Assembly: GCF_001570725.1 (NCBI RefSeq)
Contig: NZ_BCNV01000001.1
Location: forward strand, 1,922,001-1,986,000
Reading direction: 5' to 3'
DNA: 64,000 nucleotides
Source of the DNA: Paenibacillus amylolyticus
Lineage (GTDB): Bacteria > Bacillota > Bacilli > Paenibacillales > Paenibacillaceae
Below, one piece after another: positions 36,049 through 45,450 of this stretch (positions are counted from its first letter, which is position 1; the number at the start of each line of letters is the position of its first letter). Under the pieces are notes generated by a model. It made no database searches, had not been told where the DNA came from, and saw only the letters and a list, made by a program, of their open reading frames with translations. A program made the position numbers and the translations under genes.

Positions 36049-36483
36049 ATGTCACTGGAAATTTTACAAGCAAAATCCGAATTGAGAGATTTGGTGGACT
36101 CGTATGCTACATTAACCGATGCCAAAAGAATTGCAGATCAGATGCTCTTATTCACACCGGATACACGGTTTAAAGTGTATTTTGGTGATCAACTGATGTC
36201 CGAAGTAACCGGAACCAAGCAGCTAGAAGAAGAGTTTAACGGTCATGTGGCGCTGGTGAAACGCTATTTCACAACGAATGCACAGCATGTAGTGAACGTG
36301 GAAGGTGATACTGCAACAGGCATTCTATTTTCTCAGATCAAAATGGTTAGGGACGAAGAAGGCAAAGAAGTTCTCACCGATTATAGTGTTCAATATCATG
36401 ATGTTTATGTTCGCCAGGGCGAAAAGTGGTTGATACAGGAGCGTACTTCACAATATATCATCATCGAAGCAAGATCTCTGTAA
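36049..36483 (+). CDS. SnoaL-like (NTF2 fold) protein
   Basis: ATG 36049 follows AAGGAGGACAATGAT; upstream in-frame codons lack a site. The 144-residue protein has the NTF2-like pattern: an N-terminal helix (LRDLVDSYATLTDAKRIADQ), a conserved TPDTRFKVYFGDQ strand region, then a curved sheet ending in GEKWLIQERTSQYI. Members include isomerases, dehydratases and binding proteins for small ligands; the role here is unknown. It is divergent from a TetR gene, so it should be induced by that regulator's ligand. Confidence 0.88.
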   Translation: MSLEILQAKSELRDLVDSYATLTDAKRIADQMLLFTPDTRFKVYFGDQLMSEVTGTKQLEEEFNGHVALVKRYFTTNAQHVVNVEGDTATGILFSQIKMVRDEEGKEVLTDYSVQYHDVYVRQGEKWLIQERTSQYIIIEARSL

Positions 36484-36664
36484 GCATAATGATATACCCA
36501 AAATAATGCTTAAAGAAATGTCGAGGGCGTTCACTGATGCTCTCGTCATTTTCTATGTTTTGCAGCATGTTATTTCAGGCGTCGAACAGGCAGTATGGCT
36601 TGGGTTTGCGTGTATTACAGTCCATTTTCCAATGGACTTGGAGAAATTTCCAGAATGAAAACGC

Positions 36665-36693
36665 TTGTCAAATTAAAAATAATATGATAATTT
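36665..36693 (+). promoter_or_regulatory. Promoter of the ribose operon
   Basis: TTGTCA (36665-36670) and TAATTT (36688-36693) are 17 bases apart. The predicted start point at about 36700 coincides with the operator at 36700-36713. The -10 is weak. Confidence 0.45.
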
Positions 36694-36699
36694 AGTGTC

Positions 36700-36713
36700 T
36701 GTAACCGGTTACA
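36700..36713. promoter_or_regulatory. RbsR/CcpA operator of the ribose operon
   Basis: TGTAACCGGTTACA is a perfect palindrome and also fits the cre consensus at all 14 positions. It lies 18 bases before the rbsR start. LacI-family RbsR and CcpA recognise such sequences, so either or both could bind. Confidence 0.75.
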
Positions 36714-36731
36714 CATAGAGGAGAGCAACTT

Positions 36732-37709
36732 ATGACAACAATTAAAGACGTAGCTCAGTTGGCTGGCGTATCTGTAGCTACTGTATCCAGGGTCATTAAT
36801 GATAGAGGTTATGTTCATGCGGATACACGCAAGAAAGTCGAAGATGCTGTGAAGGCGCTTAACTTTTCGCCAAATGAAGTGGCTCGCTCATTATATAAGC
36901 GCAAGTCCAAACTGATTGGCCTGTTGTTGCCGGATATTACCAACCCTTACTTCCCGCAGTTGGCCCGCGGCGTAGAGGACCGGATGCAGGAGCAGGATTA
37001 TAGACTGATATTCGGAAATAGTGATGAGGATGAACAGAAGGAGCAAGATTACATCCAGACGTTTATCCAGAACAACGTGGTCGGTGTGATCTCTTCAACG
37101 AACTACCCTCATTCTTCAATATATGAAAAACTGAAGATTCCTGTCGTGTTTCTGGACAGAACTTCACTGGATCGTCCATCCGTGTATGCGGATGGCAGGG
37201 AAGGTGGAAGACTAGCTGCAAGGGAGATCATCAACCGCGGCAGTCGTCGGATCACGGTTATGCAAGGACCGTCACAGATCAGACCTGCGCAGGATCGCTT
37301 CGAAGGCGCGATTGAAATCATCCGTGATGCAGGGCTAGACTATCACGTCATTCAGACGACCTCGTTTTCGATTAACGAGGCAGGGGTATGGGCTGAAGAA
37401 TTATTCAGGAAATATGCGGACACAGACGGGGTCATTGCCAGTAATGATATCGCAGCCATGGCCGTACTGCATGAAGCATCACGAATCGGAAGAAAGGTTC
37501 CTGATGACGTACAAGTGATTGGTTTCGATGATATTCCGATGAGCAGCCTGCTGTCACCGGCACTATCCACCATCCGTCAGCCAGCATACGAGATGGGAAG
37601 AGAAGCAGCGGGATTACTTATCCAGCTTGTGGAACAAGCTGCAATAGAGAACAAAAACATACAGTTGCCCGTCAGCTTCATCGAACGGGGCACAACGAGA
37701 AAGGTGTGA
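36732..37709 (+). CDS. rbsR: Ribose operon repressor, LacI family
   Basis: The 325-residue protein starts with the LacI helix-turn-helix (TIKDVAQLAGVSVATVSRVI) and hinge helix (FSPNEVARSLYKRKS). A periplasmic-binding-protein-like effector domain follows (about 60-325; LLLPDITNPYFPQLARGVED; VIGFDDIPMSSLLSPALSTI). It is first in the ribose operon, four bases before rbsK. It should repress the operon at the palindrome at 36700 until ribose or its phosphate binds. Confidence 0.93.
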   Translation: MTTIKDVAQLAGVSVATVSRVINDRGYVHADTRKKVEDAVKALNFSPNEVARSLYKRKSKLIGLLLPDITNPYFPQLARGVEDRMQEQDYRLIFGNSDEDEQKEQDYIQTFIQNNVVGVISSTNYPHSSIYEKLKIPVVFLDRTSLDRPSVYADGREGGRLAAREIINRGSRRITVMQGPSQIRPAQDRFEGAIEIIRDAGLDYHVIQTTSFSINEAGVWAEELFRKYADTDGVIASNDIAAMAVLHEASRIGRKVPDDVQVIGFDDIPMSSLLSPALSTIRQPAYEMGREAAGLLIQLVEQAAIENKNIQLPVSFIERGTTRKV

Positions 37710-37713
37710 TCAG

Positions 37714-38592
37714 ATGGCTAAAATATGCGTAATTGGAAGCAGTTCGATGGATCTGGTTGTTACTTCTGCAAGACGGCCGGGAGCGGGTGAAACCGTTCTT
37801 GGCGATAGCTTCAAAACGGTTCCTGGTGGCAAAGGAGCCAATCAGGCTGTCGCCGCTGCACGATTGGGTGCCAAGGTTGCGATGATCGGCCGGGTAGGCG
37901 ACGATGCTTTTGGCAAAGATATTTTAGAGAACTTTAGAGCAAATGCTGTAAATACGCAAAATGTGAAACCGGTTACACATTTAGAAAGTGGAACGGCTCA
38001 TATCATTCTGGCGGAAGGTGATAATAGTATCGTAGTGGTTGAAGCGGCGAATCGCGAAGTCACTCCTGCATATGTCGATGAAGCAGCGGAAGTGATCCGC
38101 AATGCAGATATCGTACTAATTCAGCAGGAAATTCCGGAGGAAACGGTTGTTCATGTGAGTGCACGATGTGCTGAATTCGGAACACCTTTACTGCTCAATC
38201 CTGCTCCAGCGAGAACATTGCCGCAAGAAGTGATCGACAATGCCGCATATATCACGCCGAACGAGCATGAAGCCGAGATTTTGTTTCAGGGCATGAGTCC
38301 GGCAGAGGCATTACGTCAATATCCTAACAAATTGTTCATCACGGAAGGCAGTAAAGGCGTTCGTTATTTTGATGGGGCAGAGGAAATTCTGGTCCAAACT
38401 TACAAGGTTGACGCAGTGGATACCACTGGGGCAGGGGACACGTTCAACGCCGCATTTGCAGTTGCTTTGGCTGAAGGCAAACCGTTGCAAGAGAGCATAC
38501 GCTTCGCCAATCGTGCTGCATCGTTGTCCGTCACCAAGTTCGGAGCGCAGGGCGGCATGCCAACGCGTGATGAAGTAGAGGAGAGCTTGTAA
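37714..38592 (+). CDS. rbsK: Ribokinase
   Basis: The 292-residue PfkB-family kinase phosphorylates D-ribose to ribose 5-phosphate with ATP. The N-terminal substrate motif is [15 protein letters not shown] (residues 39-53) and the C-terminal ATP/catalytic motif [13 protein letters not shown] has the base Asp in GAGD (near residue 239). It starts four bases after rbsR and its stop overlaps the rbsD start codon (TAATG). A second copy of the operator palindrome lies within the gene at 37964-37977. Confidence 0.95.
   Translation: MAKICVIGSSSMDLVVTSARRPGAGETVLGDSFKTVPGGKGANQAVAAARLGAKVAMIGRVGDDAFGKDILENFRANAVNTQNVKPVTHLESGTAHIILAEGDNSIVVVEAANREVTPAYVDEAAEVIRNADIVLIQQEIPEETVVHVSARCAEFGTPLLLNPAPARTLPQEVIDNAAYITPNEHEAEILFQGMSPAEALRQYPNKLFITEGSKGVRYFDGAEEILVQTYKVDAVDTTGAGDTFNAAFAVALAEGKPLQESIRFANRAASLSVTKFGAQGGMPTRDEVEESL
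37964..37977. promoter_or_regulatory. Second RbsR/cre-like site inside rbsK
   Basis: TGAAACCGGTTACA fits the cre consensus at all 14 positions and shares the 13-base string ACCGGTTACACAT with the promoter operator 1264 bases upstream. It could support repression by DNA looping or a roadblock. Confidence 0.55.
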
Positions 38593-38993
38593 TGAAAAGA
38601 AATGGCATGCTGAATAGTCACATTTCCAAGATTTTGTCTGATCTGGGCCATACGGACATGATTGCGATTGCGGATGCAGGTCTGCCGGTACCGGACGGGG
38701 TACTCAAAATTGATCTGGCCCTTAAATTGGGAACACCAAGTTTTCGCGAAGTGGTGGAAGTGATCGCTGAAGATATGGTCATTGAGAAAGTCATTGTGGC
38801 CGAAGAGATTTGCGAAGGCAATCCCGTAGCCCTACGATTCATCACAGAGAAATTCGGGGTAGAAGCTATCGATGCTTCCGTCAGCCACGAACAATTCAAA
38901 GAATTAACACGGCAGGTGAAAGCTGTTATCCGCACAGGTGAAGCCACACCCTATGCCAATTGCATTTTACAATCGGGAGTCCATTTCGGTTAA
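38592..38993 (+). CDS. rbsD: D-ribose pyranase
   Basis: The 133-residue protein interconverts the pyran and furan forms of ribose so that ribokinase can use it. [20 protein letters not shown] (about 16-35) contains the catalytic His and a conserved Asp, and the C-terminal [18 protein letters not shown] matches the family end. Its ATG overlaps the rbsK stop, indicating translational coupling. Confidence 0.95.
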   Translation: MKRNGMLNSHISKILSDLGHTDMIAIADAGLPVPDGVLKIDLALKLGTPSFREVVEVIAEDMVIEKVIVAEEICEGNPVALRFITEKFGVEAIDASVSHEQFKELTRQVKAVIRTGEATPYANCILQSGVHFG

Positions 38994-39008
38994 AAAGGAG
39001 GTTGCGTA

Positions 39009-40490
39009 ATGCACATTCAGATGCAAGACATTCATAAAGCGTTCGGTACCAATCAGGTACTGAGCGGAGTGGATTTTGAACTAAAAGATGGTGAGGTTCA
39101 TGCCCTGATGGGGGAGAATGGGGCCGGCAAATCCACACTGATGAACATCCTGATTGGTCTTCATCAGCGTGATCAGGGGACCATCACCATAGACGGAGAA
39201 GAAAACTATTTTGCAAGTCCGAAGGAAGCAGAGAAACTGGGCATCACCTTTATACATCAGGAGCTGAACGTATGGCCTGAAATGACGGTGCTGGATAATC
39301 TCTTCATCGGTAAGGAACTGACATCATCATTCGGGTTGCTTAACACAAGACAAATGAAAGCGCTTGCCAAAGAACAGTTCGCCAAGCTTTCTGTACACAT
39401 ACCGCTGGAACGTCCTGCGGGAGAGTGCTCCGTCGGGCAACAACAGATGATCGAGATCGCCAAAGCGCTAATGACAGATGCCAAGGTCATCATTATGGAC
39501 GAACCAACAGCAGCACTCACAGAGCGCGAAATCCAGAAGCTGTTCGGCGTAATCAGCTCGCTGAAGAAGGAAGGCGTATCCATCGTGTATATTTCTCACC
39601 GAATGGAGGAGATCTTCACGATCTGTGACCGAATTACGATTATGCGTGATGGAAGAACGGTAGACACGCAAGCTATCCCGCAGACAAGCTTTGATGAAGT
39701 GGTCCGGAAAATGGTAGGTCGGGAACTTACGGAGCGTTACCCTGCCCGGAATCCTTCCTATGGTGAAGTCGTTTTGGAGGTACGGAATGCAAGCAGCAAA
39801 GGGTTATTTGAGAATATCAACTTCAATGTGAGAGCGGGGGAAATCCTAGGTTTCTCAGGACTTATGGGTTCTGGACGAACAGAGATCATGAGAACCATCT
39901 TTGGTTTGGATACATTGGATAGCGGTGAAATCTTCATTCGGGGCAAAAAAGCGAACATTCGTAAACCGGCCGATGCCGTGAAACATGGAATTGGGTTTAT
40001 TACAGAAGACCGTAAGGATGAAGGTCTGGTATTAGACTTCTCCATTCGCGAGAATATGGCGTTGCCGAATCTGTTCAGTTTCTCAAGCAAAGGCTTTATC
40101 TCAGCTTCCAAAGAACAAGACTTCGTAGATACATTGATCAAACGTCTACAGATCAAAACGCAATCCTCCGAGACGGCGGCAAGGAATCTATCCGGGGGTA
40201 ACCAGCAGAAGGTCGTTATCGCCAAATGGGTTGGGATCGGTCCAAGCGTACTTATCCTAGATGAACCCACACGCGGAGTGGATGTCGGAGCGAAGCGTGA
40301 AATCTATGAATTGATGAATGAACTGACAGAACGCGGTGTTGCAATCATCATGGTATCGTCGGAGCTACCTGAAGTGCTTGGCATGAGCGACCGGATCGCG
40401 GTTGTGCATGAAGGACACATCAGTGGCGAGGTTGCAAGGGAAGTAGCCACACAAGAACACATTATGACATTGGCCACAGGGGGACAGTGA
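39009..40490 (+). CDS. rbsA: Ribose ABC transporter ATP-binding protein
   Basis: The 493-residue protein has the two tandem ATPase domains usual for monosaccharide (CUT2) importers. The first has a full Walker A (GENGAGKST), signature [14 protein letters not shown] and Walker [12 protein letters not shown]. The second has the degenerate [13 protein letters not shown], signature [14 protein letters not shown] and [22 protein letters not shown] precedes the ATG at 39009. It drives ribose uptake with RbsC and RbsB. Confidence 0.95.
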   Translation: MHIQMQDIHKAFGTNQVLSGVDFELKDGEVHALMGENGAGKSTLMNILIGLHQRDQGTITIDGEENYFASPKEAEKLGITFIHQELNVWPEMTVLDNLFIGKELTSSFGLLNTRQMKALAKEQFAKLSVHIPLERPAGECSVGQQQMIEIAKALMTDAKVIIMDEPTAALTEREIQKLFGVISSLKKEGVSIVYISHRMEEIFTICDRITIMRDGRTVDTQAIPQTSFDEVVRKMVGRELTERYPARNPSYGEVVLEVRNASSKGLFENINFNVRAGEILGFSGLMGSGRTEIMRTIFGLDTLDSGEIFIRGKKANIRKPADAVKHGIGFITEDRKDEGLVLDFSIRENMALPNLFSFSSKGFISASKEQDFVDTLIKRLQIKTQSSETAARNLSGGNQQKVVIAKWVGIGPSVLILDEPTRGVDVGAKREIYELMNELTERGVAIIMVSSELPEVLGMSDRIAVVHEGHISGEVAREVATQEHIMTLATGGQ

Positions 40491-40491
40491 T

Positions 40492-41463
40492 ATGACAACA
40501 ATGCAGGAAAACAAAACGGCCCAAAGCGGCTTCCGTTTCTCAAATGTAATACAAAAATTAGGACCGCTGCTCGGCTTAATCATTCTTATTCTCATCGTAT
40601 CGGTGTTGAATCCAAGTTTCTTGGAACCGCTTAATATCTTGAATTTATTACGACAAGTCTCGATTAATGCGCTGATTGCCTTCGGTATGACGTTTGTTAT
40701 CCTGACGGGCGGAATCGATCTCTCGGTCGGCTCGATCTTGGCTTTATCCAGTGCTTTTGTAGCGAATATGATGTTGTCCGGCCTGGATCCGATCTTGTCC
40801 ATCATTATCGGTGTCGCACTCGGTGGTGTCATGGGTATGGTGAACGGACTGATGATTACCAAAGGCAGAATGGCTCCATTTATCGCTACATTGGCAACGA
40901 TGACGATATTCAGAGGACTGACATTGGTGTACACGAACGGTAACCCAATTACAGGACTCGGAGATAATCTGTTGTTCCAATTGTTCGGCCGCGGTTACCT
41001 GCTGGGCATTCCGGTACCTGCAATCACGATGCTGATTACCTTCATGATTCTGTGGATTGTTTTGCATAAAACGGCTTTTGGCCGCAAAACGTACGCTATT
41101 GGTGGTAATGAGAAAGCCTCCATTATCTCGGGGATCAAAGTTAATCGCGTGAAAATTATGATCTACTCCCTGACAGGAATGCTCGCTGCTTTGGCAGGTG
41201 CAATTCTGACATCGCGCTTGAATTCAGCCCAACCAACGGCAGGTACATCCTACGAGCTGGATGCAATCGCTGCCGTTGTATTGGGTGGTACAAGTCTTGC
41301 TGGAGGACGCGGACGCATCGTTGGTACACTGATCGGTGTTCTGATTATCGGCGTGTTGAATAATGGATTGAACTTGCTTGAAGTAAACTCATTTTATCAA
41401 ATGGTTGTAAAAGGTATTGTCATTGCCATTGCCGTCCTGCTGGACCGCAAGAAAACAGCATAA
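40492..41463 (+). CDS. rbsC: Ribose ABC transporter permease
   Basis: The 323-residue integral membrane protein has about ten helices of the BPD_transp_2 family. Conserved blocks include FVILTGGIDLSVGSILALS (about 65-83), the cytoplasmic coupling region KTAFGRKTYAIGGNEKAS, and AIAAVVLGGTSLAGGRG. It begins one base after the rbsA stop and forms the channel of the ribose importer. Confidence 0.95.
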   Translation: MTTMQENKTAQSGFRFSNVIQKLGPLLGLIILILIVSVLNPSFLEPLNILNLLRQVSINALIAFGMTFVILTGGIDLSVGSILALSSAFVANMMLSGLDPILSIIIGVALGGVMGMVNGLMITKGRMAPFIATLATMTIFRGLTLVYTNGNPITGLGDNLLFQLFGRGYLLGIPVPAITMLITFMILWIVLHKTAFGRKTYAIGGNEKASIISGIKVNRVKIMIYSLTGMLAALAGAILTSRLNSAQPTAGTSYELDAIAAVVLGGTSLAGGRGRIVGTLIGVLIIGVLNNGLNLLEVNSFYQMVVKGIVIAIAVLLDRKKTA

Positions 41464-41477
41464 GGGGAGAAGCGAAT

Positions 41478-42410
41478 ATGAAAAAGTGGACGATAACACT
41501 CGTAAGTATGCTGATGATCATTGTTCTAGCCGGGTGCTCTCTGGAGCCACCGGAATGGGCGAAACCTAATCCAAACAAAAGTAACGGACAGAAGAAAATA
41601 GGTTTGTCGATATCTACACTGAACAATCCATTCTTTGTATCACTGAAGGACGGGGTCATGGCTGAAGCCAAAAAACAGGGAATACAGGTGATCGTGGTTG
41701 ATGCACAGAATGATTCGGCCAAACAAACCAATGATGTGGATGATCTCATTCAGCAAGGCGTCAGTGCACTTCTGATTAACCCTGCGGACTCTGCAGCGAT
41801 CTCCACAGCGGTTCAATCGGCCAATAGTGTTGGTATTCCCGTGATCACGCTGGATCGCTCCGCAGATAAAGGCGAAGTGGCGGCACTAGTAGCATCGGAT
41901 AACGTAAAAGGCGGACGCATGGCAGCTGAATACTTTGTGGAACAACTGGGTGAGGGAGCAAAAGTTATTGAACTGGAAGGTGTGCCGGGCGCTTCTGCAA
42001 CAAGAGAACGGGGTAAAGGCTTCCACGAAGTGGCTGACAAGCAACTCGATGTAGTTTCCAAGCAATCTGCTGATTTCGATCGGTCCAAAGGATTGAATGT
42101 CATGGAGAACTTGCTACAAGGTAATCCAGACGTGCAAGCGGTATTTGCCCATAATGATGAGATGGCACTTGGTGCAATTGAAGCCATCCAAAGCTCGGGT
42201 AAAGACATTCCGGTCATCGGATTCGACGGTAATGATGATGCAATCAAATCCATTCAGGATGGGAAATTGACAGCAACTGTCGCTCAGCAGCCTATACTGA
42301 TTGGTCAACTGGCGCTGCAAGCCGCTCTGGATGTGCTCAGTGGCAAGCAGGTGGAGTCATCGATTCCCGCTGAATTGAAGCTGGTAACCAAGGAAAATGT
42401 GAATGAGTAA
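41478..42410 (+). CDS. rbsB: Ribose-binding lipoprotein
   Basis: The 310-residue protein has a lipoprotein signal (VLAGCS, Cys near residue 20) followed by LEPPEWAKPNP and a Peripla_BP_4 domain. Ligand-contact patterns are visible: IGLSISTLNNPFFVSLKDG near the start, ITLDRSAD near 125, and VIGFDGNDDAIKSIQDGKL near 245. It binds ribose outside the membrane for RbsAC. It ends the rbsRKDACB operon, before a terminator 51 bases downstream. Confidence 0.95.
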   Translation: MKKWTITLVSMLMIIVLAGCSLEPPEWAKPNPNKSNGQKKIGLSISTLNNPFFVSLKDGVMAEAKKQGIQVIVVDAQNDSAKQTNDVDDLIQQGVSALLINPADSAAISTAVQSANSVGIPVITLDRSADKGEVAALVASDNVKGGRMAAEYFVEQLGEGAKVIELEGVPGASATRERGKGFHEVADKQLDVVSKQSADFDRSKGLNVMENLLQGNPDVQAVFAHNDEMALGAIEAIQSSGKDIPVIGFDGNDDAIKSIQDGKLTATVAQQPILIGQLALQAALDVLSGKQVESSIPAELKLVTKENVNE

Positions 42411-42461
42411 ATCATCATAAAACATGTATCTTCGTTTTGGGCATGAACATAGGACTAAACC

Positions 42462-42486
42462 AAGCCGCTAAATTAGCGGCTTTTTT
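42462..42486 (+). terminator. Terminator of the ribose operon
   Basis: AAGCCGCTAA pairs perfectly with TTAGCGGCTT, followed by T6. Confidence 0.92.
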
Positions 42487-42734
42487 CATTTCAGAAGAAG
42501 CGTGCGGACATCACATCAATCAGATTATTGACTTTTAAAAGCAAATTAAAGGAACCCCAATTGAATTAATGTCCACTTTAGTTTTGGATTGCTTCAAAAT
42601 AGTCTTTTTGGATATGTATAACCAATCCATCTGTTGATACACTAGCATGACGTTCTACACAGTCTTCACAATACATAAGGAGGAGCTAATCTCAATTATC
42701 CATTCCTGTACGGAATAGAAAGAAGGTGGCTGAC
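42487..42734. other. Non-coding stretch between rbsB terminator and yggS fragment
   Basis: Together with the terminator region this gives a gap of 324 bases without a gene. I see no convincing open frame, promoter or repeat apart from an AAGGAGGAGC motif (about 42678) that precedes no start codon. It may be residual DNA from the same rearrangement that truncated yggS. Confidence 0.4.
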
Positions 42735-43040
42735 ATGCGGCATCTGGTAGAAGAAAATCTTCAATCTGTAAGACAGCAAATGGCACTGGCCTGCCAGGCT
42801 TCCGGTCGCAACATAGAGGAAATTCAGTTGTTGCTCGCGACCAAAACGGTACCGCCTGAGAAACTAGAGGTAGCGATTCAAGCAGGTGAGGTTCTATTCG
42901 GAGAAAACAAAGCTCAGGAACTTCGTGACAAATTTCCACTTATGCAGCAACACGAACAGGTGGAATGGCATTTTATCGGACACGGTATTTACCAGACGAA
43001 TATTACTGGAATGAAAACACACGCATCGATGATTAAGTGA
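42735..43040 (+). pseudogene. Truncated YggS/PLPBP (PLP homeostasis) gene
   Basis: The 101-residue frame starts normally (ATG 42735 after AAGGTGG) and matches the first half of YggS-family proteins. LLLATKTVPPEKLEVAIQAG contains the PLP lysine (usual motif VAVSKT), and FGENKAQELRDKFP and VEWHFIGHG are classic. Full-length members have about 220-230 residues. Here the frame diverges just after WHFIGH and stops at 43040, losing most of the barrel. The BenE-like gene begins 16 bases later. This is probably a 3' deletion, so the product would not fold as the usual enzyme. Confidence 0.82.
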
Positions 43041-43055
43041 AAGGTAGTGTTAAAT

Positions 43056-44261
43056 ATGAAGACAGCATCCCCTTCGTTACATGGCCGTGATTTGATATCG
43101 CCGGTGATCGCCGCTTTAATATCCGTAATTGTTAATTACGGGGGTACGTTTATCCTTGTTTTTCAAGCTGCAAAAGTCGCTGGTTTAAGCCCAGAAATGA
43201 CCGCTTCCTGGATTTGGTCCATCTCGATTGGGGTAGGAGTAACAGGAATTTGGCTCAGTTATCGATACAAGGAACCGATTATTACAGCCTGGTCTACACC
43301 GGGTGCGGCGTTTCTCGTTTCAGCATTAGCGGTAACCCCTTATCCAGAAGCTATTGGCGCTTACATGATTTCAGCAGTCGGATTTATTATTTTAGGTTGG
43401 TCAGGCATGTTTGAACGTTTCGTTCGACTTATTCCCCCGGGCATCGCTTCCGGATTGTTAGCCGGTATTTTACTACAGTTTGGCATTTCGGCCTTTGGAG
43501 GGGCGAAGGTAGATCCTTTGCTTGTGATTGTACTGTTTGCAGGCTATATCGTGTTAAGAAGGTTTACTTCCCGTTACGCCATTGTTGGCATATTGGCAAT
43601 CGGTTTGATTTATTTGATATGCATGGGGAAAACAGACTTCAGTACGATCCAATTGGCTGTAGCATCGCCTGTATTTGTTGTTCCAGCGTTTTCGTTAAAT
43701 GCTTTACTTGGCGTTGCTCTACCGCTGTTCATTATTACTTTGACAGGGCAGTATATGCCCGGAATGCTTGTTCTGCGTAATGATGGATTCAAGACAAGTG
43801 CCAATCCTATTTTGGCTGTAACAGGTTTGGGTTCGCTTCTTGCAGCCCCATTCGGATCACATGCTTTTAATGTGGCAGCTATTACAGCAGCGATTTGTTC
43901 AGGAAAGGATGCACATGCGGATTCAACCAAACGTTATATTGCAGGTATTGCTTGTGGAATCTTTTATATTTTTGTCGGCATTTTTGGCGTAACATTGGCC
44001 TCTCTGTTTTTGATTCTTCCTGCTACCTTTATTGCAACATTAGCGGGATTGGCCTTACTTGGAACCATCGGTGGCAGTCTTGCCAATGCATTAACGGACC
44101 CTACGGGACGTGAAACTGCATTGATTACGTTTTTGGCCACAGCAGCGAATGTGACTTTACTAGGTGTCGGTGGTGCATTTTGGGGACTGTTTGCAGGAAT
44201 GATGGCACATCTACTGATGAATAGTAAATTTCCCAAAAAACAATTTGGATCGAATAGATAA
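43056..44261 (+). CDS. Benzoate/H+ symporter family (BenE-like) transporter
   Basis: The start is ATG 43056 (AAAGG about 11 bases before); a GTG at 43047 is possible. The 401-residue protein has about twelve membrane helices. Family motifs include ISPVIAALISVIVNYGG, ITAWSTPGAAFLVSA and APFGSHAFNVAAITAAICSG. BenE-type proteins import benzoate or related aromatic acids with protons. No benzoate-degradation gene is present, and the gene sits between a truncated yggS and a decayed glyA end, suggesting insertion or rearrangement. Confidence 0.9.
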   Translation: MKTASPSLHGRDLISPVIAALISVIVNYGGTFILVFQAAKVAGLSPEMTASWIWSISIGVGVTGIWLSYRYKEPIITAWSTPGAAFLVSALAVTPYPEAIGAYMISAVGFIILGWSGMFERFVRLIPPGIASGLLAGILLQFGISAFGGAKVDPLLVIVLFAGYIVLRRFTSRYAIVGILAIGLIYLICMGKTDFSTIQLAVASPVFVVPAFSLNALLGVALPLFIITLTGQYMPGMLVLRNDGFKTSANPILAVTGLGSLLAAPFGSHAFNVAAITAAICSGKDAHADSTKRYIAGIACGIFYIFVGIFGVTLASLFLILPATFIATLAGLALLGTIGGSLANALTDPTGRETALITFLATAANVTLLGVGGAFWGLFAGMMAHLLMNSKFPKKQFGSNR

Positions 44262-44329
44262 CCGTAAGGTTGGGAGGAAGCCCAAGGTGATTATCTAACA
44301 CACGGAAGTCTCATTAATTTTTCATTGAA

Positions 44330-44649
44330 GGTGTTCTGAGTAACGCCAACGTATTGGCAGAAACTTTAATGAATGAAGGACTCACCCTTGTATCGGGAGG
44401 AACAGATAATCATAAGCGAGTAAAAATGCAATCCCTCACGATACGGCAAGTCCTTTGGTTACAAGCGGTATTCGTTTTGGAACTCCGGCTATGACTTCAA
44501 GAGGGCTTGGATCCAGGGAAATGAAAGAAATTGCTCAGCTGATAGGGCTTGCTTTTAAAAATCCAAAGAACTCAGATGTAAAAAATCAAATATTAGGTAA
44601 TGTCCGTGAAATCACTTCGCAATTCCCTTTATATGAAGACCTCAAATAA
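44330..44649 (+). pseudogene. glyA: Decayed 3' end of a serine hydroxymethyltransferase gene
   Basis: Two pieces of GlyA are readable. From 44330, [20 protein letters not shown] and VSGGTDNH match the region before the active-site loop. Then, in another frame from about 44422, [39 protein letters not shown] and FPLYEDLK match the natural C-terminus, with stop at 44649. About 30-40 residues between the pieces are missing, the frame is shifted, and the whole N-terminal two-thirds are absent. Such an enzyme fragment cannot be active; a full glyA presumably exists elsewhere. Confidence 0.85.
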
Positions 44650-44670
44650 CTCAACAGCAGACACAAATAG

Positions 44671-44716
44671 AGCCTGCAATTGTTCCTAATGGATAACAAT
44701 TGCAAGCTCTTATTTT
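44671..44716. terminator. Long hairpin between the glyA remnant and the oxidoreductase gene
   Basis: AGCCTGCAATTGTT (44671-44684) pairs with AACAATTGCAAGCT (44695-44708), with one mismatch. The following T-tract is weak (TTATTTT). It may terminate either converging side. Confidence 0.6.
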
Positions 44717-44785
44717 GCTTGCGTATCTTAAAGCTTACTTTTTTGAACAGAAGAGATGTACTATAAGTGAGATTTAAGACACGCC

Positions 44786-45406
44786 TTAGTAGGCTATACC
44801 CACACGAGACTGCACATACTCATCAGACATTAATTGCTGATAAGCAAACTCCGCAGTATCGATTACAGATATAGAAGTTCCGCCGTCAGGCAAGTAGTCG
44901 CGCTCAACCCGGTACTTACCAAGAGATTCTCCATCATATAAGTATGTAGGACACACGATGGTCCATTCTAACTCTGAAGCTTTGAGAATCTTGTACATTT
45001 CCAGATGCTCTTCAGCTGCGCGCGTGGACTTACGTTTGGACTCAGGGGATTGAAAACGAAGCAAGCCAGGATCCGTTCGACTTTCCAATATTCCTGCTGT
45101 ACCAATGGTAATGATTCTTTTGATACGCTCCTGAGCCATAGCCTCAACAATATGTCCCATGGATTGCGATAATGTAGTCGTTCCATCGGTACTTAAGGAA
45201 CTAACAACGAGATCCACACCCTGTATGGCGTGATGAATATCCTCTTTGACTAAAGCGTTTCCTTGATGCAGAACGAAATTCTCATCGTTGATTTGTACCT
45301 TTTCCGGGCTTCTAACCAGTGCGGTTACATGATGATTGGAACGTAGGGCATTAGAGACGAAATGACTTCCAACCCGTCCGGTGGCTCCTAATACTAAAAT
45401 TTTCAT
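44786..45406 (-). CDS. NAD(P)-binding oxidoreductase (NmrA/SDR-like)
   Basis: The start is taken at ATG 45406 (MKILVLGATGRVGSHF); a longer frame runs to 45454 and would overlap the preceding gene's stop. The 206-residue protein has an N-terminal Rossmann motif GATGRVG and follows the atypical SDR5/NmrA pattern (ALVRSPEKVQ, VVSSLSTDG, EWTIVCPTYLYDG). It lacks a YxxxK catalytic pair. It may be an NAD(P)H-dependent reductase or a redox sensor. It follows a MocR gene by 44 bases on the same strand. Confidence 0.88.
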   Translation of the reverse strand: MKILVLGATGRVGSHFVSNALRSNHHVTALVRSPEKVQINDENFVLHQGNALVKEDIHHAIQGVDLVVSSLSTDGTTTLSQSMGHIVEAMAQERIKRIITIGTAGILESRTDPGLLRFQSPESKRKSTRAAEEHLEMYKILKASELEWTIVCPTYLYDGESLGKYRVERDYLPDGGTSISVIDTAEFAYQQLMSDEYVQSRVGIAY

Positions 45407-45450
45407 CACAAAAACATCCTTTCGAATCCAATTGGAGAGCATGTTCTCCA

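Noticed and set aside
36657..36671. cre-like TGAAAACGCTTGTCA upstream of rbsR
   Set aside because: The spacing around the CG core is one base off and three positions of the 14-base consensus fail; the palindrome at 36700 is the far better site, and this stretch overlaps the -35 box.
44335..44500. Possible small gene after the BenE-like transporter
   Set aside because: Its translation is a fragment of serine hydroxymethyltransferase with a frameshift and deletion, so it is listed as a pseudogene.
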